From a bacterium (GTDB lineage: Bacteria > Actinomycetota > Acidimicrobiia > Spongiisociales > Spongiisociaceae), in NCBI GenBank assembly GCA_028821265.1, contig JAPPGU010000013.1, positions 1 to 54,892 of the forward strand: 54,892 nt of DNA. Direction: 5' to 3'. The notes beneath the pieces were generated by a model. The model made no database searches. It was not told the origin of the DNA and saw nothing but the letters and a program-made list of their open reading frames with translations. Below, one piece after another: positions 17,747-24,711 of the stretch (positions within the stretch are counted from its first letter, which is position 1; each line of letters starts with the position of its first letter). Position numbers and translations under genes: made by a program.

Positions 17747-18525
17747 GGCAGGTCGAGCCCGGCCGCGGCGGCCCGATCGACCAACCAGGAGACGGGCGCC
17801 CCGCCCTCCATGAGCCGGCGGGCCGGAAGCGGGCGGTCGCCGGTGGGCTGGAGCACCTCCGCCAGGGCAGGGGCCTTGGATTCGCCCGACACCAGCACGT
17901 AGACGGCGGCGGCCCGGTGCGCCAGCGGGTAGGTAGCGGTCAGGCGCCATGGCTGCGCGGCGGACACCTCCGTGGCGATATACCAACGATCGGTGATGTC
18001 CAGCGCATCGCTGCCGGGGAAGAGGGACAGGGTGTGGCCGTCCCCTCCCATGCCGGCCAGGATCAGGTCGGGGCGGGGCCCGCGGGCGTCCCCTCCCATC
18101 GAGGCGAGAAGCTCGGCTTCGTAGAGCGCGGCGGCGTCGGGGGCGGACCGGTCGTCGGCCCATGGCACCTGGAGGAACCGGGCCCCGGTACCGTCCAGCA
18201 GCGACCGGCCGATCATGGCGCCGTTGCTGTCCTCGTGGTCGAGCGGTACGTAGCGCTCGTCGCCCACCCACGCGCAGACACCCGACCATGGGATGTCCAT
18301 CGTGGCAAGATGCCGGTAAGTGGCCACGGGGGTCGATCCACCCGCCATGGCCACCGACACCAGGCGTCCGCCCGCCGCCCTGGCCTTGGTAACTTCCCGC
18401 CTGATGAATGAGGCGATCATGGAAGCGGCCCCGGCGGCAAGGGTGGCCCCGTCCTCGAACACCCGCACATCCGCCCGGCCGATCCTCACGCGATGTTGTG
18501 TTATCTGTTGTTGTGTTCCGTCCAT
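17743..18525 (-). CDS. pgl: 6-phosphogluconolactonase
   Basis: The 260-residue protein hydrolyses 6-phosphogluconolactone in the oxidative pentose phosphate pathway. Motifs are VSVAMAGGSTPVATYRHLA (phosphate loop), WVGDERYVPLDHEDSNGAM, and LAGMGGDGHTLSLFPGS with the catalytic His, all typical of the DevB/Pgl family. The start could be ATG 18525 or GTG 18489; neither has a clear ribosome binding site, and the shorter form (248 residues) still holds the whole domain. It is divergent to the alpha/beta hydrolase gene. Confidence 0.9.
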   Translation of the reverse strand: MDGTQQQITQHRVRIGRADVRVFEDGATLAAGAASMIASFIRREVTKARAAGGRLVSVAMAGGSTPVATYRHLATMDIPWSGVCAWVGDERYVPLDHEDSNGAMIGRSLLDGTGARFLQVPWADDRSAPDAAALYEAELLASMGGDARGPRPDLILAGMGGDGHTLSLFPGSDALDITDRWYIATEVSAAQPWRLTATYPLAHRAAAVYVLVSGESKAPALAEVLQPTGDRPLPARRLMEGGAPVSWLVDRAAAAGLDLP

Positions 18526-18570
18526 GACCGGAACCCTAACGGCGGGTTGCGACACGAAGGAGATCCTGAG

Positions 18571-19224
18571 TTGACGCGGCAGGTCACCATTGAAGTGGGC
18601 GAAGGCTCTGTGACCGGGCGCTGGCGGACTCCCGAGGGATCGGCGCGCACCGCGGTGCTGCTCGCCCACGGCGCCGGGGCCGGGCAGGACCATCCGGGGA
18701 TCACGACCATCGCTGAAGGGCTGGTCGACCACGGCCATCCGGTGCTGACGTTCAACTATCCCTACGTGGAGGCGGGACGCAGGTTCCCCGACCGGCTTGA
18801 CACGTTGCTGCGATGCCACCGGGCGGCGGCGGCCTGGCTGGGGCAGCGATGCGGCCGGTTCGTGATGGCGGGCCGCTCGATGGGCGGTCGCATGGCCTCG
18901 TACCTGGCGGTCGAGGGTCAGCCGTGCGCCGGCCTGGTGCTGTACGCGTACCCCTTGCATCCGGCGGGCAAACCCGACCGGCTACGGGCCGACCACCTAC
19001 CCCGGGTGCCGGTTCCGATGCTGTTCTTCACCGGTAGCAAGGACAGGCTGGCCCTCCCGCATCTGGTGGAGGAGCATCTGATGGGGCTGGAGCGGTCGGT
19101 CGTGGAGATCATCCCGGATGCCGATCACAGCTTCCGGGTTCCGAAGCGGACCGGCACCACCCAGCGGGAGGTACTGCGGACCATGGCGGAGCGCACCGCC
19201 CGGTGGATAGAGGCCCTGGGGTGA
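18571..19224 (+). CDS. Alpha/beta hydrolase, TEX30/KANL3-like (dienelactone-hydrolase superfamily)
   Basis: The start at TTG 18571 is supported by GAAGGAGA seven bases upstream, giving 217 residues. The nucleophile elbow is AGRSMGGRM (Ser at about residue 100), the acid is probably Asp in TGSKDRLALP, and the His is in PDADHSF. VLLAHGAGAGQDHPGI is the oxyanion-hole strand. Proteins of this small family have no well-defined bacterial substrate, so I assign none. It is flanked by pgl and rpiB but on the opposite strand to both. Confidence 0.8.
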   Translation: MTRQVTIEVGEGSVTGRWRTPEGSARTAVLLAHGAGAGQDHPGITTIAEGLVDHGHPVLTFNYPYVEAGRRFPDRLDTLLRCHRAAAAWLGQRCGRFVMAGRSMGGRMASYLAVEGQPCAGLVLYAYPLHPAGKPDRLRADHLPRVPVPMLFFTGSKDRLALPHLVEEHLMGLERSVVEIIPDADHSFRVPKRTGTTQREVLRTMAERTARWIEALG

Positions 19225-19246
19225 GGAAGGCAGGCCTCGGGACGGG

Positions 19247-19690
19247 CTAGCGGCCTTGCTCCAACCGGGCGATCTTGTCCAGCCGGCGGCGGTGGCGCTC
19301 CTCCCCCGAGAAGGTGGCGCCCAGGAAAGCCTCGACCAGCTCCTCCGCCACGTTCGATCCGACCACCCGGCCGCCCAGGCACAGGACGTTGGCGTCGTCG
19401 TGCTCGACCCCTTGGTGGGCCGAGTAGTGATCGTGGGCGAGCGCAGCCCGTACGCCGGCCACCTTGTTGGCGGCGATGGCGGCGCCGACCCCCGACCCGC
19501 ACACGATTATGCCCCGGTCGGCTTCCCCGCGCCTCACCGCCTCCGCCACCGCGATCGCCAGGTCGGGGTAGTCGACAGGGGCGGTGGAGTGGGTGCCCAG
19601 GTCGATCACGTCGTGGTCGCCTCGCAGGATCGAAGCGAGGTGCTCCTTAAGTGGGTAGCCGGCGTGGTCTGCGCCGATCGCGACTCTCAA
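19247..19690 (-). CDS. rpiB: Ribose 5-phosphate isomerase B
   Basis: From TTG 19690 (AGGAG five bases upstream) the protein has 147 residues, the normal RpiB length. It starts MRVAIGADHAGYPLKEHL; the catalytic Cys64 lies in GIIVCGSGVGAAIAANKV; the basic substrate loop HDHYSAHQGVEHDDANVL is complete. It converts ribose 5-phosphate and ribulose 5-phosphate. With pgl nearby this makes a second pentose-phosphate gene in the region. A longer frame to 19834 lacks family similarity. Confidence 0.92.
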   Translation of the reverse strand: MRVAIGADHAGYPLKEHLASILRGDHDVIDLGTHSTAPVDYPDLAIAVAEAVRRGEADRGIIVCGSGVGAAIAANKVAGVRAALAHDHYSAHQGVEHDDANVLCLGGRVVGSNVAEELVEAFLGATFSGEERHRRRLDKIARLEQGR

Positions 19691-19862
19691 CTCACTCCTA
19701 GAACGCCAGGATCGCAGGATACCGGCTCCCCGTCCTTCCGGCGGTTCCGACGGGGTAGGGAGAAGGTTGGCGCCCTTCGGTAGGGGGTTGTCCGGCAAGC
19801 CTTGAGTAGGCGGGTTTCGACCGTGAGCGCACATTATATGCTTACTTTGGTATGCTGACTAT

Positions 19863-20141
19863 ATGCGTAAGCGACGTGTCACGGTCACGGTGGACGAAGA
19901 CCTTCTCGAAGAGGCCAATGCGGCTGTGGATGACGGCCGGGCCCGATCGGTGAGTGAGTGGGTGGCGGGTGCTATGGCACAGCGGCGCATCAGGGAGCGG
20001 CGCCTTACGGTGCTCGGCGAGTTGATCCGCGACTACGAGGCAACCCACGGGGTCATCACCGAGGACGAGATGGCCGAACAGGCGCAGCGGGATAGGGATG
20101 CCGCCGCGGTAGCACGGATGGCGGTCCGCCAAGCCGGATGA
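19863..20141 (+). CDS. Ribbon-helix-helix-type antitoxin (VapB-like)
   Basis: The 92-residue protein has a short beta-strand (RRVTVTVDEDLLEEANAAV) followed by helices, the pattern of ribbon-helix-helix DNA-binding antitoxins, and an acidic C-terminal half that could cap a toxin. Its stop overlaps the start of a PIN-domain gene by four bases, the classic antitoxin-first VapBC layout. The promoter region just upstream is AT-rich (TATATGC repeated at about 19832 and 19861), unlike the surrounding DNA. It probably represses its own operon, which is inferred from the family. Confidence 0.8.
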   Translation: MRKRRVTVTVDEDLLEEANAAVDDGRARSVSEWVAGAMAQRRIRERRLTVLGELIRDYEATHGVITEDEMAEQAQRDRDAAAVARMAVRQAG

Positions 20142-20521
20142 GCATCATCTTGGATGCGGGCGCGTTTGTGGCGCTTGAGCGTGGCGATCGTGCGACGTGG
20201 CGCCGCCTCAAAGCTGCCCTGCTGTCAGGGGGTCCGCCGATGACCCACGGTGGTGTGATCGCCCAGGTATGGCGGGGCGGAACCGGTCACCAGACTCGCC
20301 TCGCCCGCGCTCTACAGGCTGTCGAGACCGTGCCCCTCGACGAAGAGTTGGGTCGCCGTGCCGGTGTACTGCTCGCTCGTTCTGGACTGAGCGACGCGAT
20401 CGACGCGGCACTGGTAGCCATGGCCGCTCACGGTGATCGCATCATCACATCCGATCCCCATGACCTCGCCGCGCTCGTCGCCGTTACCAGCCGCCGCGTC
20501 GATGTCGTTCCGGTTTCATAG
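20138..20521 (+). CDS. PIN-domain ribonuclease toxin (VapC-like)
   Basis: The 127-residue PIN-domain protein has the expected acidic residues: Asp6 in IILDAGAF, Glu14, Asp86 and Asp89 in SGLSDAIDAALVAMA, and Asp106 in IITSDPHDLAAL. The helix that often carries a Glu reads IAQVWRGG, a variant common in this VapC branch. VapC toxins cleave RNA, mostly tRNA or rRNA, when freed from the antitoxin; the target here is not predictable. ATGA overlap with the antitoxin gene implies coupled translation. Confidence 0.85.
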   Translation: MSIILDAGAFVALERGDRATWRRLKAALLSGGPPMTHGGVIAQVWRGGTGHQTRLARALQAVETVPLDEELGRRAGVLLARSGLSDAIDAALVAMAAHGDRIITSDPHDLAALVAVTSRRVDVVPVS

Positions 20522-20597
20522 CCGGACTGTGCCCGGCGCGACCCGGCATCCTTGAGAGCTCGCAGGCTGGTTGATTCCGATTCCAGCACGAGCCGCG

Positions 20598-20667
20598 GTG
20601 AGCCTTAGGTTGCGGGCGTGCTGGGGCGCGTTGTGAGCCTTAGGTTCGGAGGTGTGGTGGGGTCGCG
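20598..20667. repeat. Degenerate pair of 35-bp repeat units
   Basis: GTGAGCCTTAGGTT occurs at 20598 and again at 20633, exactly 35 bp apart. Read on the minus strand the core is AACCTAAGGCTCA, identical to the start of the first unit of the array at 54687, where the period is also 35 bp. The rest of the unit differs, so this looks like an old or diverged member of that family lying in the gap between vapC and the following membrane-protein gene. Confidence 0.45.
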
Positions 20668-20725
20668 TGGTAGCACTACCCGGTCGCCGGGTTTCCGCGT
20701 GGTCGCCCACTCCTAGAATCGGCGC

Positions 20726-21514
20726 ATGGCAGAGTTCCAACTCCGGCCGCTGGACACGGGCGGGGTGTTCAAACAGTCCATTGCCGCCTACCGCCACCGC
20801 TTCGGCACGCTGATGGCTACGGCCGCGGTGCTCGACCTTCCCTACGCAGTGCTCTACTACGTGCTGGCGGACGATCCTCCTCCGCTCTCTGCCATACCCA
20901 CCAACGAGGAACTTTCGACGTTCGTCGGAGCCCTGGGACCCTGGCTGGCGATACGCCTGCTGATCACGAGCATCCTGTTCGCGGCGGTCATCCGGACGGT
21001 CGGCGAGACCTACGCCGGTGTCGAGTCGTCGTGGCGCGACACCACCGCGGCCGCCATCAGCCGGATGGTGTCCCTGGCCGTGGTGACCGTCCTGTTCTGG
21101 TCGGGGGTCACGCTCGGTTCGGCCATGTTCGTGTTCCCTGGGTTGTTCCTCGTCGTGGCCTGGAGCGCCACGCTGAGCGCCGTCATCATCGAAGGGGCCG
21201 GACCGCTCACCGCCTTCGCCCGCTCCTGGGTGATCACCGCCGGGCGCCGGATGGCCATCTTCGGCATCCTGGCCACCACCTCGGCGCTTGTCGTGGTGGC
21301 CAACCTGATCCTCGTGGTGATCCTGGTGGAGGTGTTCGGCTTCCTGCTGGGATCGTCCGGCTCGTTGCTGGCATCGGAGATCGTCTGGGTCCTCACCCAG
21401 CCCTTCATCGCCGTGGTGCTGGCGGTTCTCTATCTCGAACTGCGGGTCCGCAAGGAGGAACTGGACACCGACTGGCTCTCACTGCAGATCTCTGCGACCT
21501 CCTTCGACAGCTGA
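20726..21514 (+). CDS. Multi-pass membrane protein of unknown function
   Basis: The 262-residue protein has an N-terminal cytoplasmic stretch (FQLRPLDTGGVFKQSIAAYR) followed by about six hydrophobic segments, near residues 30-50, 75-95, 110-150, 170-200 and 225-245. The layout resembles the DUF975/YciC-like or glycerophosphodiesterase-membrane-domain proteins that begin with a FxxSFxxYRxxF-like motif. No catalytic motif is seen. It is a single gene, with no operon partner. Confidence 0.6.
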   Translation: MAEFQLRPLDTGGVFKQSIAAYRHRFGTLMATAAVLDLPYAVLYYVLADDPPPLSAIPTNEELSTFVGALGPWLAIRLLITSILFAAVIRTVGETYAGVESSWRDTTAAAISRMVSLAVVTVLFWSGVTLGSAMFVFPGLFLVVAWSATLSAVIIEGAGPLTAFARSWVITAGRRMAIFGILATTSALVVVANLILVVILVEVFGFLLGSSGSLLASEIVWVLTQPFIAVVLAVLYLELRVRKEELDTDWLSLQISATSFDS

Positions 21515-21581
21515 GGGCGGCCTGCTGACTCTGGTCAGGCGATTCGTTGCGAGCCGGCGGGCCGAAAAGGACGTTTCCCCG

Positions 21582-21599
21582 TACCCCCCCGGCGGGGTA
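21582..21599. promoter_or_regulatory. TACCCC-N6-GGGGTA inverted repeat
   Basis: The palindrome TACCCC (21582-21587) and GGGGTA (21594-21599), separated by CCCGGC, lies 87 bases upstream of the NifU-domain gene. The pattern matches the kind of operator bound by CsoR/RcnR/CstR metal- or sulfide-responsive repressors. It could equally be a transcription terminator of the preceding gene, though no T-run follows. No CsoR-type gene is in the window. Confidence 0.35.
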
Positions 21600-21685
21600 T
21601 CCTGACGGGTGGGCCGGTTCCACTCCGTTCCGCAAGCCCGCTTCGTTCGCAAGCCCGCAACCCTCCGCAAGGATGCATCCGACCC

Positions 21686-21970
21686 ATGAGCGCTACCGAG
21701 ACCGCGGTAACCCTCCGCCCGCCCGTACGTGAAGAACGGGCCGACGTCGACCCTGACCTGCTCGATTCCACCCTGGAGTACATCCGTCCGGCCCTCCAGT
21801 ACGACGGCGGCGACCTGATCCTCGATGGAGTGGACGAGGACGGGACCGTGAACCTGAACCTGGTCGGGGCTTGCAGTGGCTGTCCGATGTCGATGATGAC
21901 GCTTACGGCGGGTATCGAACGGATCCTCAAGGATCGGGTCCCCGGCGTTACCGCCGTCAACGCCATCTGA
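21686..21970 (+). CDS. NifU-like iron-sulfur scaffold domain protein
   Basis: The 94-residue protein is a stand-alone NifU C-terminal domain. The cluster-binding CxxC is at Cys63 and Cys66 (GACSGCPMSMMTL), preceded by IRPALQYDGGDLILDGV, the family signature. Such proteins carry or transfer Fe-S clusters. The N-terminal 20 residues are not conserved. It lies 41 bases before meaB, but a functional link is not obvious. Confidence 0.9.
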   Translation: MSATETAVTLRPPVREERADVDPDLLDSTLEYIRPALQYDGGDLILDGVDEDGTVNLNLVGACSGCPMSMMTLTAGIERILKDRVPGVTAVNAI

Positions 21971-22011
21971 GCCCGAGCCTGCCTTCCGGTGCCGCATCGG
22001 GGCGTGTAGCG

Positions 22012-22797
22012 ATGCCGACCGGGGTCAGCCGCACCACCCCCGAGCCCCTGGTGGTGGGCGAATGGGTGGATCGGGTTCGTAACGGCGACCGGCGGGCCCT
22101 CGCCCAGGCCATTACCGCCGTGGAGGAGGACCCAGCAGCGGCGGGCGATCTCCTGGAGGCATTCGCAGCGCTCGCCGGCGGCGCGATGAGGATCGGCATC
22201 ACCGGCGCGCCCGGAGTCGGCAAGAGCACCCTCATCTCTACCCTGATTTCCACCATCAGGACCGAGGAGCGGACGGTGGGCGTGGTCGCCGTCGATCCCT
22301 CCAGCCCGCTCACCTCCGGGGCTCTCCTGGGCGACCGGATCCGCCTGCAGGACCATGTGGACGATCCGGGCGTGTACGTGCGGTCGGTGGCCGGACGGGG
22401 CCACTTGGGCGGCCTGTCGGCGGCGGTTCCTCTCATCGTTACGGTGCTGGAAGGGGCCGGCTTCGACATCCTGCTGGTCGAGACGATCGGCGTGGGCCAG
22501 TCCGAGGTCGAGGTGATGCACCATGTGGACACCACGGTGGTGGTGGTGACGCCGGGGTGGGGCGACAGCGTCCAGACCGCCAAGGCCGGCGTGCTCGAGA
22601 TCGGGGACGTATACGTGGTCAACAAGGCCGACCTGGCGGGCAGCGCGTCGGCGCTCCGGGACCTCGAGGTGATGCTCGCCATGGGCCCGGCGCGGTCCTG
22701 GAAGCCCCCGGTCTTGGAAACGGTGGCCACCAAGGGTGTCGGCATAGGCGAGCTATGGCGAGCTGTCGAGGCACACCAGGCCCACCTCCGGGGATGA
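22012..22797 (+). CDS. meaB: Methylmalonyl-CoA mutase-associated GTPase MeaB
   Basis: From ATG 22012 the protein has 261 residues. The P-loop is GAPGVGKSTLI, then VGVVAVDPSSPLTSGALLGDR and the ETIGVGQSEVEV switch region, all typical of MeaB/ArgK. VVNKADLAG supplies the guanine-specificity NKxD. MeaB protects and reloads cobalamin-dependent methylmalonyl-CoA mutase. It lacks the long C-terminal dimerisation arm seen in some MeaB proteins. The mutase genes are not in the window, but the epimerase is at 41085. Confidence 0.92.
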   Translation: MPTGVSRTTPEPLVVGEWVDRVRNGDRRALAQAITAVEEDPAAAGDLLEAFAALAGGAMRIGITGAPGVGKSTLISTLISTIRTEERTVGVVAVDPSSPLTSGALLGDRIRLQDHVDDPGVYVRSVAGRGHLGGLSAAVPLIVTVLEGAGFDILLVETIGVGQSEVEVMHHVDTTVVVVTPGWGDSVQTAKAGVLEIGDVYVVNKADLAGSASALRDLEVMLAMGPARSWKPPVLETVATKGVGIGELWRAVEAHQAHLRG

Positions 22798-22944
22798 GGT
22801 TGCCTTTTCGCTGGCACGGACGTTCCGGTCCGGAGCGCCAGATGAGATGCGGTGAGCCGGGACTGGTCGGCGCGGACATACCGGGCCCGCCTGCCTGGCG
22901 AGTCCGCCCATCTAACCTGTCGGAACCCACAGCGAGGAGCGGTC

Positions 22945-23718
22945 TTGGAATACACGTCGTTCACCACCCATGATGCGGTAGGGCTCATCGAGCTGACCCG
23001 CCCTCCGGTCAACGCCATCTCCGCCGACGTCGTCCGCGATCTGGACGACGCGCTCGATCAGGCGTCCGATCCCGGCATCCGGGCTGTGGTGATCACCGGG
23101 CGGCCCCACTTTGCGGCGGGTGCCGATATCAACAGGTTCAAGGAGGCGCACGAGGAAGGCGCCGACGCCCGGTCTCTGGAGGCAGACCGGCTGGGAGCCT
23201 TGGTCCGTCGCATGGAGTTGATGACCAAACCGATCATCGCGGCCGTGTTCGGCTACGCGCTGGGCGGAGGGCTGGAGCTGGCGATGGGGGCCGACTTCCG
23301 CTACCTGGCCGAGGACGCCCGGGTCGGCCAGCCCGAGATACTGCTGGGGATCATCCCCGGTGCGGGGGGAACCCAGCGCCTCACCCGCCTGGTGGGGTCC
23401 AACCGGGGCCGGGAGATCATCTACTCGGGCCGCCACCTGGATGCCGAGGAAGCGCTCGCCATCGGGCTGGCCGACAGGGTGTTCCCGTCCGAGGTCCTGC
23501 TGGAATCGGCGTTGGAGTATGCGGCCACCCTGGCCGCCGGTCCGGCTGTGGCGCTGGGAATGGCGAAGCGTGCCATCAACGAAGGTTGGGGGCGCCCGAT
23601 GGATGAGGCCCTCGCGGTGGAGGCGGAAGCCTTCGACGCGACCTTTGCCAGCGATGACGCCCGGGAAGGGGTGCTGGCCTTCCTGGAGAAGCGAACGGCG
23701 GAGTTCAGGGGCACGTGA
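22945..23718 (+). CDS. Enoyl-CoA hydratase/isomerase family protein
   Basis: From TTG 22945 (GAGGAG about six bases upstream) the protein has 257 residues. The oxyanion hole is in HFAAGADINRFKE; GYALGGGLELAMGADF and GQPEILLGIIPGAGGTQRL carry both catalytic Glu residues of true enoyl-CoA hydratases, so hydratase activity on 2-enoyl-CoA in beta-oxidation is likely. The stop overlaps the start of the small lipoprotein gene. Confidence 0.9.
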   Translation: MEYTSFTTHDAVGLIELTRPPVNAISADVVRDLDDALDQASDPGIRAVVITGRPHFAAGADINRFKEAHEEGADARSLEADRLGALVRRMELMTKPIIAAVFGYALGGGLELAMGADFRYLAEDARVGQPEILLGIIPGAGGTQRLTRLVGSNRGREIIYSGRHLDAEEALAIGLADRVFPSEVLLESALEYAATLAAGPAVALGMAKRAINEGWGRPMDEALAVEAEAFDATFASDDAREGVLAFLEKRTAEFRGT

Positions 23719-24089
23719 ACCGGGCGTTTCGGGCCGCCGGAGGGCCGGCGGTGGCGCTCGCGGTGCTGGCGTGCATCGTGATGCCGGCCTGCGGCGGGGA
23801 GGAGGACCCCGACGGCTACGACGGGGCGATCGACTGCGGGTCTCCGGCTTGGTCGTGGGAGACCGAGTACGACCGCACCCACGAGGCGGAGCCGACCCCC
23901 TACGACGCCATGGTGGGCTTCGCGTCCGCCTATGACGACCGGTCCCCCTACGTGCACGTGGAGAGCGCCCGCACCGCCACCGTGGTGATCGACGGCGCCG
24001 AGGTCGTGTTCGTGCGAGTGCTGGAACTGGCCACCGAGACCTTCGCCGCGGTGGAAGCCCACGGATGCGCCGGCTTCGAACCTTCCTAG
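23715..24089 (+). CDS. Small putative lipoprotein
   Basis: The 124-residue protein starts at GTG 23715, overlapping the previous stop. A hydrophobic signal segment (about residues 8-22) ends in VMPAC, a plausible lipobox, so the mature protein would be lipid-anchored at Cys26. The rest is acidic with no recognised domain. Two further Cys (near residues 41 and 118) could form a disulfide outside the cell. The function is unknown. Confidence 0.65.
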   Translation: MNRAFRAAGGPAVALAVLACIVMPACGGEEDPDGYDGAIDCGSPAWSWETEYDRTHEAEPTPYDAMVGFASAYDDRSPYVHVESARTATVVIDGAEVVFVRVLELATETFAAVEAHGCAGFEPS

Positions 24090-24225
24090 TTGTAGTGGCC
24101 GGTGGCCCGTGGCCGGTGGCCAGTTTGCGACCTAGAGGCCGTCAAGTCCTTGTGCCCTTGGAGTCTGTTGGATGCCCGCGTTGCTCCCTGCGTTAGAGCA
24201 TTCACTGACTACTGACCACTGACTA

Positions 24226-24711
24226 TCAGGTCTCGATTCTTCGTTTCAGGGTGGCCAGGTTCTTGGCCCACACCCGCCTTAGCACCAACCGGCCCACCAG
24301 GGCTGCGCCCGGGCCGCCGAAGAGCCACGGGAACCGGATCCGCTCGCGCCACACCAGACGGGTCCGTTCGGGGCTGGGCGAGGAGAGTTCGAAGCGGCCC
24401 TCGCCCCGGAAAAGGCCCGTGTGCCGGCCGGCTACCGTGCTCATGGGCTCGATCTCGGTGATCTCGAAGCGGTCCATGGTGCGGAGCGGACCGACCCGGG
24501 TGTCGATCAGCAACACCGTGCCGGGTCCTTCCCTCTGGTCGGTCCCGAAGCGGATGGCGTGGGCGTCCTCCATCCATTCGGTGTGGGCGGCGAAGTCGGT
24601 CACCTCTGCCCAGACCTGATCCACCGGCGCGTCGATCTCCACCGAGACGCCGGTGCGGACCTCCGGCAACTCGGCTATCCATCCACACAGGCGGCAGGAC
24701 CTGTCCGTCAA
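24226..24711 (-). CDS. SRPBCC (polyketide cyclase/START-like) family protein
   Basis: I choose TTG 24711, which overlaps the TGA of the upstream M23 peptidase gene (TTGA), giving 161 residues. The core VSVEIDAPVDQVWAEVTDFA is the first strand and helix of the SRPBCC fold, and the C-terminal helix ends LVLRRVWAKNLATLKRRIE. These proteins bind hydrophobic ligands in a cavity; the ligand is unknown. An alternative start at 24777 would overlap the peptidase by 70 bases. Confidence 0.75.
   Translation of the reverse strand: MTDRSCRLCGWIAELPEVRTGVSVEIDAPVDQVWAEVTDFAAHTEWMEDAHAIRFGTDQREGPGTVLLIDTRVGPLRTMDRFEITEIEPMSTVAGRHTGLFRGEGRFELSSPSPERTRLVWRERIRFPWLFGGPGAALVGRLVLRRVWAKNLATLKRRIET

Noticed and set aside
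16862-18289. A 475-residue protein joining the AlkA-type gene to sequence upstream
   Set aside because: The extra N-terminal part reads through the 6-phosphogluconolactonase gene in another frame and is an Arg/Gly/Pro-rich shadow; GTG 17746 overlaps the upstream stop exactly as expected.
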